From Streptomyces odontomachi (GTDB taxonomy: Bacteria; Actinomycetota; Actinomycetes; Streptomycetales; Streptomycetaceae), in assembly GCF_024435355.1 (NCBI RefSeq), contig NZ_JAMJWG010000018.1, positions 124,001-188,000 on the forward strand: a stretch of 64,000 bases of DNA, given 5' to 3'. Shown here piece after piece: positions 43,272 through 52,353 of this stretch. Position 1 is the stretch's first letter; the number at the start of each line of letters is the position of its first letter. The translations under genes were made by a program, and so were the position numbers. The notes under the pieces were generated by a model. It had not been told where the DNA came from and ran no database searches. It saw only the letters and a program-made list of their open reading frames with translations.

Positions 43272-45479
43272 ATGCCACGACCCCCGTCCGCCGCACCGCA
43301 CCTGAGACGACTGCTGGACCTGCTGGACGCCGGCGCGCCCGCGGAGGCGCTGAGCGCCGTCGTCTCGGAGGCCCGGGCGCAGCAGGTCGGGGCGGCGGAG
43401 TTGCGCCAGGTGGAGGAGGCGGCCGAGGCCGCGCTGCGCATCCGTAGCTCGCTCCACCAGCACCGCAGACGCGAGCTGGAGCTGGCCGCACTGTTCGACA
43501 CCGCGGGCGACCTCGCCGCCTCCACCGACCTGGACACCGTGCTGCGGGCCATCGTGCGGCGGGCCCGCAGCCTGCTGCGCACCGACACCGCCTACCTGAC
43601 CCTGCCGGACGAGGAGGCGGGCGACACCTACATGCGGGTGACGGACGGCTCCATATCCCCGCTCTTCCAGCGGCTGCGGCTCAGCCTCGGCGACGGGCTC
43701 GGCGGTCTCGTCGCCCAGACCGCAAGGCCGTACGCGACCCCGGACTACCGCACCGACGTCCGCTTCAGGCACACCGGGACCATCGACGCGGGCGTCCTGG
43801 ACGAGGGACTGGTCGCCATCCTGGGGGTGCCCCTCCTGCTGGGCTCCCGCAGGGGCGCCGCCGGGAAGGTCATCGGCGTGCTGTTCGCGGCCGACCGTGC
43901 GCCCCGCGCGTTCAGCCAGGACGAGATCGCGTTGCTGCTCTCCCTGGCCGCCCATGCGGCGATCGCCATCGACAACGCCAGCACGGTGGCCGAGACCCGG
44001 CACGCCCTGCGGGAACTGGAGTCGGCCAACCGCACCATCCGCGAGAACGCCGCCGCCCTGCGGCGCGCCGAAGAGGCCCATGACCGGCTCACCGACCTGG
44101 TCCTGCGCGGCGGGGACCTGCCCGATGTCGCGACCGCCCTGGCCACCCTGCTGGACGCCCCGATCACCCTGCACGATCCGGCCGGTGCCCTGCTGGCCGG
44201 GAACGACCGGGACGGCCGCCCGTTCCCGGACCGCCCCGTCACCAGGGCCCCCGCCGACCCGGAGAGCGGGTACGCCGCACACGACACGTCACCGTCGCAG
44301 CGGTACGCGGCCGAGCGCAGGTACCCGGCAGCGGAACCCTCCACCGCGGCAAAACCCCCGGCCTCCGCAGGGCCCTCCGCGGCAAGCGGCCCGCCGTCGC
44401 GCCCGGCAGAAGGCTTCCCGACGGAGGAACCCCGCACCGCACACGGGCTGTTCGCCGCCGACGAGCTGTCCGCCGCCGCTGAGGAGTCACGGGCCGCGGC
44501 ACGCGCGGTGCAGCGCGGCACGGGATGGGTCTGCGCGGTGCTGGCCGGGCAGGAGCTGCTGGCCACCCTCGTCCTGCACGCCGGCCGTCCGCTCCAGGAC
44601 GCCGACCGCCGGCTCTTCGAGCGTGCCGCCGTCGTCACCGGGCTGCTGCTCCTGCTGCGCCGCAGGGCCGCCGAGACCGAGAACCGGCTGCGCGGGAACT
44701 TCGTCGCCGACCTCCTCGACACCCCCGACCAGGACGCCACCGGCCTGATGGAACGGGGCCGCCGGCTCGGCATCGACCTTCGGCGCCCGCATCTCGTACT
44801 GGTCGCCCAGGCGGCGCAGCCGGCACGCGAACGGCTCACCGCGGCCGCCGTCTCGGGCTTCGCCGCCGGCCGTCCCGGCGGGGTCGGCACCGAGTACCGC
44901 GGCACGCTGGTGCTGCTGCTGCCGGCCGAACCGGACCCGGCCGGCGACGACACGGCCGGCGCCGGGTCCTTCGCACCGGTCGTCGACACGGGGGCGGTGG
45001 CCCGGGAGATGGCGGCCCGGCTGAGCACCTTCGCCGCGGCACCGGTGACCGTGGCCGCCGCCGGTCCGGCGAGCGGTGCCGGTGAGGTGGTCGCGGCCCA
45101 TGCGGAGGCCTCCCGCTGCCTGCACGTCATGACGGCGCTGGGGCGCACGGGCGAGGGCGCCAGCACGCCCGAACTCGGCTTCCTCGGGGTGGTGCTGGGC
45201 GGCGGCCGGGACGCACGCGACTTCGTCGACGCCACCCTCGGCCCGCTGCTGCGGTACGACGCGCAACGCGGCACCGAGCTGGTGCGCACCCTCGACGCCT
45301 ACTTCACCGCAGGGCAGGTCCTCACCCGCGCCAAGGACACGCTGCACGTCCACGTCAACACCGTGGTGCAGCGCCTGGACCGGATCCAGACCCTGCTCGG
45401 CCCCGACTGGAACCAGCCGGAGCGCGCACTCGAACTCCATCTCGCGCTCCGGCTGCGTGCCCTGTCGGACGCGCCGTGA
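43272..45479 (+). CDS. GAF-domain PucR-family transcriptional regulator
   Basis: A 735-residue regulator. A GAF domain lies at about residues 70-240 (STDLDTVLRAIVRRARSLL to LAAHAAIAIDNAS), then a coiled segment, a low-complexity Ala/Pro/Ser linker near residues 345-385, a GGDEF-like central region and a C-terminal PucR helix-turn-helix (TRAKDTLHVHVNTVVQRLDR). Related proteins activate catabolic genes after binding a small molecule. Following the 3-hydroxybutyrate genes on the same strand, it is the best candidate regulator of the PHB island. The ATG at 43272 is chosen by conserved PHLRRLLDLL start; ribosome site is weak. Confidence 0.92.
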   Translation: MPRPPSAAPHLRRLLDLLDAGAPAEALSAVVSEARAQQVGAAELRQVEEAAEAALRIRSSLHQHRRRELELAALFDTAGDLAASTDLDTVLRAIVRRARSLLRTDTAYLTLPDEEAGDTYMRVTDGSISPLFQRLRLSLGDGLGGLVAQTARPYATPDYRTDVRFRHTGTIDAGVLDEGLVAILGVPLLLGSRRGAAGKVIGVLFAADRAPRAFSQDEIALLLSLAAHAAIAIDNASTVAETRHALRELESANRTIRENAAALRRAEEAHDRLTDLVLRGGDLPDVATALATLLDAPITLHDPAGALLAGNDRDGRPFPDRPVTRAPADPESGYAAHDTSPSQRYAAERRYPAAEPSTAAKPPASAGPSAASGPPSRPAEGFPTEEPRTAHGLFAADELSAAAEESRAAARAVQRGTGWVCAVLAGQELLATLVLHAGRPLQDADRRLFERAAVVTGLLLLLRRRAAETENRLRGNFVADLLDTPDQDATGLMERGRRLGIDLRRPHLVLVAQAAQPARERLTAAAVSGFAAGRPGGVGTEYRGTLVLLLPAEPDPAGDDTAGAGSFAPVVDTGAVAREMAARLSTFAAAPVTVAAAGPASGAGEVVAAHAEASRCLHVMTALGRTGEGASTPELGFLGVVLGGGRDARDFVDATLGPLLRYDAQRGTELVRTLDAYFTAGQVLTRAKDTLHVHVNTVVQRLDRIQTLLGPDWNQPERALELHLALRLRALSDAP

Positions 45480-45498
45480 GGCCCGGCATACTGCACCC

Positions 45499-46371
45499 GT
45501 GCTGAACGGGTTGCGGGACCGGCTGCGCGCCGATGGCCTCGACGATGACGTGGTCGAGGCCGACGTGCTCACCGGCGGCGTGGTGAACACGGTGTCGCTG
45601 GTGACCTGGCGCGACGGCACCCGGCGAGTGGTCAAGTACGCTCCGGCGGCGCCCGACGGCCTTTACCGTTGCGAGGCCGAGGGCCTTGCGGTGCTGGGTG
45701 GCACCGGGGGCCTTGCCGTGCCCGAGGTCTGCCATGTCAGTGACCGGCTGCTGATGATGAAGGAGCTCCGGCCGCTGGAGGACGTCCCGGCCGGTTTCTG
45801 GGAGGCCGCCGGCCGCGCGGTGGCCGCCCTGCACACCGTACGCGGCGAGCGGCACGGCTGGCCGCAGGACGGCTGGCTGGGGCTGCTGCCGCAGGAGAAC
45901 GCCTGGTGCGACGACGGCCACGAGTTCTTCGCCACCCGGCGCATCCTGCGCTACCTGCCCGAGCCGCAGGTGCAGGAGACGCTCACCGCCGCCGACCGGG
46001 CGGCCATAGAGCGGATCTGCGACCGGCTGCCGGAGCTGGTGCCGCCGACCCCACCGGTGCTCACGCACGGCGACCTGTGGCGCGGCAACGTGATGATGAC
46101 CGCCGGCGGGCACCCCGCCTTCATCGACCCCGCCGTCTCCTGGACGTGGCCCGACGTCGACCTGAGCATGTTCCTTCCCGCCGCAACCCCGGACGAGCGG
46201 GACCGGTTCTTCGGCGCGTACCGCGAGGTGCACCCGCTCGGCGACGGCTGGCGCGACCGCCTGCGGATCCTGAACCTGCGGGAGATGCTGAGCACGCTCG
46301 CCCACGAGGGCAACCGCTGGGGCACCCTCGACCACATCCGGCAGGTCACGGCACCGTTCGCCAGCACGTAG
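45499..46371 (+). CDS. Fructosamine-kinase-family protein
   Basis: A 290-residue kinase of the APH superfamily, fructosamine kinase branch: RRVVKYAP with the ATP Lys, HGDLWRGNVMM (catalytic loop, H-G-D-L-W-x-G-N is diagnostic) and AFIDPAVSW with the metal Asp. All catalytic residues are present. Members phosphorylate ketosamines on proteins or metabolites to reverse glycation. The GTG at 45499 starts 20 nt after the pucR stop. A role in the PHB island is not obvious; it is probably an independent gene. Confidence 0.9.
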   Translation: MLNGLRDRLRADGLDDDVVEADVLTGGVVNTVSLVTWRDGTRRVVKYAPAAPDGLYRCEAEGLAVLGGTGGLAVPEVCHVSDRLLMMKELRPLEDVPAGFWEAAGRAVAALHTVRGERHGWPQDGWLGLLPQENAWCDDGHEFFATRRILRYLPEPQVQETLTAADRAAIERICDRLPELVPPTPPVLTHGDLWRGNVMMTAGGHPAFIDPAVSWTWPDVDLSMFLPAATPDERDRFFGAYREVHPLGDGWRDRLRILNLREMLSTLAHEGNRWGTLDHIRQVTAPFAST

Positions 46372-46460
46372 CAGGGCACGCCGCGCACCCGCCGACCGCA
46401 GCGGGCCCGTGCGGGGCGACCGGTCAAGCCGCCCGACCGGCCAGGCCGCCCCGCACGCAC

Positions 46461-47606
46461 TCAGGCGACCGCGACGCCCCGTCCGTGCCGCTCCGTGTCG
46501 CGGTGGATGGGGGCGTCCGAACCGGTCAGCGGGACGCCGGTGCCGCCGCGGCGGGCCGCGACGATCTCCGCCGCGATGGACAGGGCGGTCTCCTCGGGAG
46601 TACGGGCGCCCAGGTCCAGGCCGATGGGTGACCGCAGCCGGGCCAGCTCCGCATCGGTGACGCCGGCTGCTCGCAACCGCCGGTTGCGGTCCGCGTGGGT
46701 GCGGCGCGAGCCCATCGCCCCGACGAACGCGACCGGCATCCGCAGGGCCGTTTCCAGGAGCGGCACGTCGAACTTGGCGTCATGGGTGAGCACGCAGAGC
46801 ACCGTGCGCGCGTCGGTCTCGGTGCTGCGCAGGTAGCGGTGCGGCCAGTCGACCACGATGTCGTCCGCGTCGGGGAATCGGGACCGGGTGGCGAACACGG
46901 GCCGGGCGTCGCACACGGTCACGTGGTAGCCGAGGAACCGGCCGGCGCGTACCAGCGCCGCGGCGAAGTCGATCGCGCCGAACACGATCATGCGGGGCGG
47001 TGGCACCTGCGACTCCACGAACAGGGTGAAGCCGTCGGGGCAGAGCCGGCCGTCCGCCGCGAGCCCCACCATGCCGGTACGGCCGGTGTCCAGCAGGGCC
47101 CCGACGTCGGCCGCCGCCTTGCGGTCCAGCTCGGCGGCGCCGCCCAGGCTGCCCTCGTACGCACCGTCGGGGTGCACGAGCAGTGCCCTGCCGAGCAGTT
47201 CGGCGGGGCCTTCGGCGACCCGGGCGAGGGCCGCCGCCCGGCCTTGGGCGGCGGCCGACAGCGCGGCGGCGAGGAGCCCACGGGCGGGCGCGTCGGCGCC
47301 GACCGGGGTGACCAGGACGTCGATGGTGCCGCCGCAGGTCAGCCCGACGGCGAACGCGTCCTCGTCGCTGTAGCCGAACTGTTCGCGCACCGTCCGGCCG
47401 TCCTCGAGCGCCTGGACGCACAGGTCGTAGACGGCACCCTCCACGCAGCCGCCCGAGACCGAGCCGATGGCCGTGCCGGCGCCGTCCACGGCGAGGCAGG
47501 CGCCCGGGTCGCGCGGTGCGCTGCCCTGGACGGCCACCACGGTCGCCACGGCGAAGGCCCGGCCCTCCTCGACCCAGCGGCTCAGCTGCCCGGCCAGATC
47601 AAGCAC
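46461..47606 (-). CDS. XdhC/PaoD-family molybdenum cofactor chaperone
   Basis: A 381-residue XdhC/CoxI protein. The N-terminal part has VQGSAPRDPGACLAV and SGGCVEGAVYDLC, then TCGGTIDVLV; the C-terminal Rossmann part has VIVFGAIDFAAAL and SPIGLDLGARTPEETALSI, both conserved in XdhC. It inserts sulfurated cofactor into the partner hydroxylase. It is the last gene of a four-gene operon; the GTG start overlaps the end of the large subunit gene by 8 nt. The order matches paoABCD of E. coli. Confidence 0.93.
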   Translation of the reverse strand: MLDLAGQLSRWVEEGRAFAVATVVAVQGSAPRDPGACLAVDGAGTAIGSVSGGCVEGAVYDLCVQALEDGRTVREQFGYSDEDAFAVGLTCGGTIDVLVTPVGADAPARGLLAAALSAAAQGRAAALARVAEGPAELLGRALLVHPDGAYEGSLGGAAELDRKAAADVGALLDTGRTGMVGLAADGRLCPDGFTLFVESQVPPPRMIVFGAIDFAAALVRAGRFLGYHVTVCDARPVFATRSRFPDADDIVVDWPHRYLRSTETDARTVLCVLTHDAKFDVPLLETALRMPVAFVGAMGSRRTHADRNRRLRAAGVTDAELARLRSPIGLDLGARTPEETALSIAAEIVAARRGGTGVPLTGSDAPIHRDTERHGRGVAVA

Positions 47607-49749
47607 GGGGTGCTCCCGTGCCCGCCGTCAGCACGCGGTCGGGCCTGATCGGCAGGTTCCGGTGCCGTACGCCGGTGGCGTGCCACACCGCGTTGGCGAC
47701 GGCCGCCGCGGCGCCCACGATGCCGACCTCACCGACGCCCTTGATCCCGACCGGGTCGTCCGGGTCGGTGTCGTCCACCCAGTCCGCCTCGATGTTCGGG
47801 ATGTCGGCGTGCGCGGCGATGTGGTAGCCGGCGAAGTCGGCGCCGATCAGGCCGCCGAAGGCGGGGTCCCTGGCCGCCTCCTCGTGCAGTGCCATGGAGA
47901 TGCCCCAGGCCATCCCGCCGACCAGCTGGTTGCGCGCGGTCAGCGGGTTGACGATACGGCCGGCCGCGAAGATGCCGAGCATCCGGCGCACCCGTACCTC
48001 GCCGGTGCCGACGTCCACGGCGACCTCCGCGAACTGCGCTCCGAACGTGTGCCGTTCGCGTGCCGCGAGCGCGCCGATGGCGTCGGCGGTGTCCGAGCGC
48101 GCCGTGATGCCCTCCGGTGGGACGACGCCGCCCAGGGCCAGTTGCTCGCGCAGGTCACGTGCGGCGGTCTCGACCGCCCACGACCAGGAGCGGGTGCCCA
48201 TGGAGCCGCCGGAGATGAACGCCTGGCCGAAGTCGCTGTCCCCGATCCGGACGCGCACCCGGTCCGAGGGCACGTCGAGCACGTCGGCCGCGACGAGCGT
48301 CAGCGCGGTCCGCGCACCGGTGCCGACGTCCGACGCCGTGATCCGCACGGTGAAGGTGCCGTCCGGCTCCGCCGTCACCGCCGCCGTGGAGGGGGCGGAC
48401 CCCGACGGGAAGGACGCGGCCGCGGTGCCGGTCCCGAGCAGCCAGCGCCCGTCGCGACGCTGTCCGGGACGCGGGTCCCGGTCCGCCCAGCCGAACCTGC
48501 GGGCGCCCTCCTCGAAGCAGGCCATGAGCTTGCGGGTGCTGAACGGCATCCCGGACACCGGGCCGGTCTTGGGGTCGTTGCGGGCGCGCAGCGCGATGGG
48601 GTCGATGCCGGCCCGCTCGGCGAGCTCGTCGAACGCCGCCTCCAGCGCGAACGACCCCGGCGCCTCGCCCGGCGCCCGCATGAAGGTCGGGGTGGGCACG
48701 TCGCGCTGCATCACCTGGTTGACCGTGTAGTGCGCGTCGGCGTCGTACATCACGCGTGCCGGCGCCGAGGCCCCCTCGACGAACTCGTGCACGGTCGACG
48801 TGACGCTGAGGGAGCGGTGTTCCAGCGCACGCAGCCGACCGTCGGCGTCGGCACCCAGCCTGATCCGCTGCGCCGTGGGGCTCCGGTAGCCCACGATGGA
48901 GAACATCTGACGCCGCGTCAGCACCACCCGGACGGGGCGCTGGAGGACCGTCGCGGCCATCACGGCGGCCACCTGGTGGGTACGGACCCCCTTGCACCCG
49001 AAGGCGCCGCCGATGTGTTCGGAGCGCACCCGCACCGCCGCGGGGTCGAGCGAGAACAGCTTGGCGAGTTCCCCGGCGATCCACATGCTGCCCTGGTTGG
49101 AGTCGACGACTTCGAGGCGACCGCCCTCCCAGCGGGCCATCGCCGCGTGCGGCTCCATCGGGTTGTGGTGCTCTTCGGGGGTGGTGTACTCCTCGTCCAC
49201 GACGACGGCGGACGCGCCGAGCTCCGCCTCCAGGTCCCCCTTGCTGGTCTCCCCGTCCAGGTCGCGGGCGCCGCCCACGTAGTCGTCGGAGGTCCGCGGG
49301 TCGAACTCGACCTCGTGCGGCTCCGCGTCGTAGTCCACGTAGTCCACCTGGAGCGCCTCGGCGGCCTCCCGGGCCTGCTCGGACGTCTCCGCCACGACGA
49401 GCGCCACCGGCCAGCCCATGTGCGGCACCCGGTCGTCCTGGAAGACGACGGCGGTGGGGTACGGCTTGCTGCCGAGGATGGTGGTGTACGAGCCGTCGAC
49501 GTGGGGCGCGTTCCCGTGGTGCAGCACGGCCAGGACGCCGGGCATCTCCAGGACGGGACCGGTCCGTACGGCGCGGACGCGGCCGCGTGCCACGGTGGAT
49601 AGCACCAGCCAGCCGTGGGCGAGCTCGGCGTACGGGATGTCTCCTGCGTAGCGGGCGGTCCCGGTGACCTTCTCCCGGCCCTCCACTCGGGTGTGCGACG
49701 TGCCGACGGCGCGGTTCGTCGTCGTGGTCGCGACGGTGGTCGTGGTCAT
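47599..49749 (-). CDS. Molybdopterin-binding subunit of a xanthine-oxidase-family hydroxylase (PaoC-like)
   Basis: A 716-residue catalytic subunit. It begins VGTSHTRVEGREKVTGTARY, typical of the family, and has the cofactor-contacting stretches GGAFGCKGVR and MRAPGEAPGSFALEAAFDEL. The active-site Glu is in KGVGEVGIVG near the C-terminus. The length fits the PaoC/YagR branch, not full xanthine dehydrogenases. Substrates in the branch are aldehydes, often aromatic. It has no signal peptide and should work in the cytoplasm with the FAD and 2Fe-2S subunits encoded upstream (4-nt ATGA overlap). Confidence 0.94.
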   Translation of the reverse strand: MTTTTVATTTTNRAVGTSHTRVEGREKVTGTARYAGDIPYAELAHGWLVLSTVARGRVRAVRTGPVLEMPGVLAVLHHGNAPHVDGSYTTILGSKPYPTAVVFQDDRVPHMGWPVALVVAETSEQAREAAEALQVDYVDYDAEPHEVEFDPRTSDDYVGGARDLDGETSKGDLEAELGASAVVVDEEYTTPEEHHNPMEPHAAMARWEGGRLEVVDSNQGSMWIAGELAKLFSLDPAAVRVRSEHIGGAFGCKGVRTHQVAAVMAATVLQRPVRVVLTRRQMFSIVGYRSPTAQRIRLGADADGRLRALEHRSLSVTSTVHEFVEGASAPARVMYDADAHYTVNQVMQRDVPTPTFMRAPGEAPGSFALEAAFDELAERAGIDPIALRARNDPKTGPVSGMPFSTRKLMACFEEGARRFGWADRDPRPGQRRDGRWLLGTGTAAASFPSGSAPSTAAVTAEPDGTFTVRITASDVGTGARTALTLVAADVLDVPSDRVRVRIGDSDFGQAFISGGSMGTRSWSWAVETAARDLREQLALGGVVPPEGITARSDTADAIGALAARERHTFGAQFAEVAVDVGTGEVRVRRMLGIFAAGRIVNPLTARNQLVGGMAWGISMALHEEAARDPAFGGLIGADFAGYHIAAHADIPNIEADWVDDTDPDDPVGIKGVGEVGIVGAAAAVANAVWHATGVRHRNLPIRPDRVLTAGTGAPRA

Positions 49750-50738
49750 CGGGCGGCCTCCTCGCAGAGTTCGGTCAGCACGGCCACCACGAGATTGCGC
49801 ATCAGGGTCACCTTGTATCCGTTCTGGGGGAGTGGCCGGGCGGCCGCCAGCTCGGCGTCGGCGGCGGCGGCGAAGGAGTCGGCGTGGGCCGGGGCGCCGG
49901 TCAGCGCGCGCTCGGCGGCGTGGGCCCGCCACGGCCGGGACGCCACCGCCCCGAAGGCCAGGCGCGCCTCGTGCACGGCGCCGTCCCGGACGTCGATCGC
50001 GGCGGCCAGCGAGCCGATCGCGAACGCGTAGGAGGCACGCTCGCGTACCTTGCGGTAGCGCGAGAGGGCGGCGACCGGCGCGGGCGGCACGCTGACGCCG
50101 GTGATCAGCGCCCCGGGCGGCAGCGCGGTCTCCAGGTGCGGGGTGTCGCCGACGGGCAGGTAGAACTCGCTGAGCGGCAGCTCGCCGGGCCCGTCCGCCG
50201 ACCGGTACGAGACGACGGCGTCGAAGGCGGTCAGCGCCACCCCCATGTCCGAGGGGTGGACGGCCACGCAGTGGTCGGAGGCGCCCAGCACCGCGTGGTT
50301 GCGGTGCTCGCCCTCGATGGCGGGGCAACCGCTGCCGGGAACGCGCTTGTTGCACGGCTTGGTCACGTCGGTGAAGTAGCCGCAGCGGGTGCGCTGGAGC
50401 AGGTTCCCGCCGACCGTGGCCATGTTGCGCAGTTGCCCCGAGGCACCGGCCAGCACCGCCTGGGCCAGTGCCGGGTAGCGGCGGCGGACTTCGGGGTGGG
50501 CGGCGAGGTCGCTGTTGGTGACCGTGGCACCGATGTGCAGGGTCCCGTCATCGGCCACCTCGATCCGGTCGAGGGGCAGACCGCGGACGTCGACGAGCCG
50601 GCCGGGCCGTTCCACCCCGGTCTTCATCAGGTCGACGAGGTTGGTGCCACCGCCGAGGAAGCGTGCGTCCGGGTCGGCGTCCAGCAGCGCGAGGGCGCCG
50701 GACACGTCGGATGCGCGCTGATAGGTGAACTCCCTCAT
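49746..50738 (-). CDS. FAD-binding subunit with extra Fe-S motif (PaoB-like)
   Basis: A 330-residue protein of the CO-dehydrogenase flavoprotein type. The FAD motif is ARFLGGGTNLVDLMK, with NMATVGGNLLQRTRC. Cys119, Cys129, Cys138 and Cys157 occur in the insertion that in PaoB carries a [4Fe-4S] cluster, so this subunit should hold one too. It moves electrons between the molybdenum site and its acceptor. The gene overlaps both neighbours by 4 nt (ATGA), so the three subunits are translationally coupled. Confidence 0.93.
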   Translation of the reverse strand: MREFTYQRASDVSGALALLDADPDARFLGGGTNLVDLMKTGVERPGRLVDVRGLPLDRIEVADDGTLHIGATVTNSDLAAHPEVRRRYPALAQAVLAGASGQLRNMATVGGNLLQRTRCGYFTDVTKPCNKRVPGSGCPAIEGEHRNHAVLGASDHCVAVHPSDMGVALTAFDAVVSYRSADGPGELPLSEFYLPVGDTPHLETALPPGALITGVSVPPAPVAALSRYRKVRERASYAFAIGSLAAAIDVRDGAVHEARLAFGAVASRPWRAHAAERALTGAPAHADSFAAAADAELAAARPLPQNGYKVTLMRNLVVAVLTELCEEAAR

Positions 50739-51334
50739 ACCGACGCCTCCGCCACCTTCGTCGTCGTCCCCTGTGCCGTGTCCGCCTCCGCACCGGCGGT
50801 GGCCTCGGCCGCCCGGGCGACCGCCTTGACGATCGACGGGTAGGCGGCGCAGCGGCAGAGGTTGCCGCTCATCCGCTCCCGGATCTCCTCGGGGGTCAGG
50901 GGTGGTGGTCCCGCCTCCGGCCGGAGGTCGTCGGTGACGGCGCTCGGCCAGCCCGCGGCGTGCTCTTCCAGCACCGCGACGGCCGAGCAGATCTGGCCCG
51001 GGGTGCAGTAACCGCACTGGTACCCGTCGAAGTCCAGGAACGCCTGCTGCACGGCGTGCAGCCGCTCCCCGTCGGCGACCCCTTCGACGGTGGTGATCGC
51101 ACGCCCCTCGGCGGCCATCGCCAGCTGGAGGCAGGAGACCACTCGGCGTCCTTCGAGCAGAACCGTGCAGGCCCCGCATTGTCCCTGGTCACAGCCCTTC
51201 TTGGGGCCGGTGAGAGAGAGCCGCTCACGTAGGGCGTCAAGCAGCGTGGTGCGATGGTCGACGGACAGCGTGCAGTCCTCGCCGTTGATGTTCAAGGTGA
51301 TGGTGCTGTACGTCGACGAGGGGGCTGGGGCCAT
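50735..51334 (-). CDS. 2Fe-2S subunit of the hydroxylase (PaoA-like)
   Basis: A 199-residue protein with two [2Fe-2S] sites: plant-ferredoxin type Cys48, Cys53, Cys56 and Cys68 (CDQGQCGAC) and the helical one with Cys107, Cys110, Cys160 and Cys162 (CGYC, CRC). Unlike E. coli PaoA it has no Tat signal peptide, so the enzyme is cytoplasmic. AAGAAGG lies 6 nt before the ATG at 51334; the frame is open a little further upstream. It is the first gene of the operon and is divergent from a TetR gene. Confidence 0.95.
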   Translation of the reverse strand: MAPAPSSTYSTITLNINGEDCTLSVDHRTTLLDALRERLSLTGPKKGCDQGQCGACTVLLEGRRVVSCLQLAMAAEGRAITTVEGVADGERLHAVQQAFLDFDGYQCGYCTPGQICSAVAVLEEHAAGWPSAVTDDLRPEAGPPPLTPEEIRERMSGNLCRCAAYPSIVKAVARAAEATAGAEADTAQGTTTKVAEASV

Positions 51335-51735
51335 GGTCAGCCTTCTTTCGCGGATCCGGAACACGTCGAACAAAGTCTGGACAGTTGGAGTCGACTAGAG
51401 GCAAGCGTTGAAGGGTCATGGATCGTGACGAGGGCAGGCGAGCAAACAGCGACCGAGGGCAGACAACAGAGAGAAACCCAATACTTCAGACATATGCCGT
51501 CAATCAGCGGACAGCGGAGGATCCAGCGGACGCGGCGAGGATGGCACTGATGGCACGGGAATACGCAGGTGGCCGGCAAGGGTGGGGCGGCAGAGAGTCA
51601 CCGACCACCCCGTCGACCGCGACCGCCGCTATGGTGGACCCAACCGGACAAGCGTCCGCTACTGCATGAACCTACCCGGACAACTGTCCGTTTAGCAAGA
51701 CCGAACCGCGCGCCCCCGAGCCCCGAGGAGGACGA
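51335..51735. other. Divergent regulatory region between pao-like operon and tetR
   Basis: There are 401 nt without a gene. Two TetR-type palindromes lie near the tetR start (51645-51690). GGACAGTTG at 51379-51387 is a half-site close to the operon start. The middle has three imperfect copies of CAGCGGAC around 51505-51530, and is otherwise featureless. Confidence 0.6.
51645..51690. promoter_or_regulatory. Two TetR-type operators
   Basis: CGGACAAGCGTCCG (51645-51658; five-base arms) and CGGACAACTGTCCG (51677-51690; perfect six-base arms). Their centres are 32 nt apart, about three helical turns. They lie 46-91 nt upstream of the TetR start, fitting autorepression. Confidence 0.75.
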
Positions 51736-52314
51736 GTGCAGCACAAGAAGGCGCCTCTGCGCTCGGACGCGCAACGCAACCGCGAGCGCATCCTCGAAGC
51801 GGCCCTGGCGGAGCTGACGCGCTGCGCGGACGTCCCGCTGAGCACGATCGCGAAGCGAGCGGGCGTCGGGCAGGGCACGTTCTACCGGAACTTCCCCGAC
51901 CGTGGTGCGCTCGTCCTGGAGGTCTACCGCTACGAGATGCAGCAGGTCTCCGATGCGGCGGCCCGGTTGCTCTGCACCCGCCCACCGGACCAGGCGCTCC
52001 GGGAGTGGATGGACCGCCTGGCCCGGTTCGCGCTGGCCAAGGCGGGCCTCGCGAACGCGATCCGGCAGGCCACCAGCGCACCGGGAAAGCCGGCGAAGCC
52101 GGGGAACGGCCCGGTGCACTGCGCCGCCGAACTCCTGCTCCGGGCCGGCGAACAGGCCGGCACCATCCGCCCCGGAGTGACCGCGGACGACTTCTTCCTC
52201 GCCATCGCCGGCCTCTGGCAGATCGACCCGCACGGTGACTGGCAACCACGCGTCACCCGGCTCCTGGACCTCGTCATGGACGGACTGCGCACGGGGGCGG
52301 CAGCCGGGCGGTGA
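51736..52314 (+). CDS. TetR-family transcriptional regulator
   Basis: A 192-residue regulator with helix-turn-helix LSTIAKRAGVGQGTFYRNFPD (residues 35-55) and a helical ligand domain with PGKPAKPGNGPVH in the middle. GAGGAGG lies 4 nt before the GTG at 51736. It is divergent from the hydroxylase operon and preceded by two palindromes, so it is probably autoregulated and may control that operon, with the aldehyde or its product as ligand. It is convergent with the RlmA gene; a bulged GGGGG/CCCCC hairpin at about 52326-52352 could terminate it. Confidence 0.92.
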   Translation: MQHKKAPLRSDAQRNRERILEAALAELTRCADVPLSTIAKRAGVGQGTFYRNFPDRGALVLEVYRYEMQQVSDAAARLLCTRPPDQALREWMDRLARFALAKAGLANAIRQATSAPGKPAKPGNGPVHCAAELLLRAGEQAGTIRPGVTADDFFLAIAGLWQIDPHGDWQPRVTRLLDLVMDGLRTGAAAGR

Positions 52315-52353
52315 GACGGGCACCGGGGGTGGCGGCGCAGGCGCCCCCCGCGA

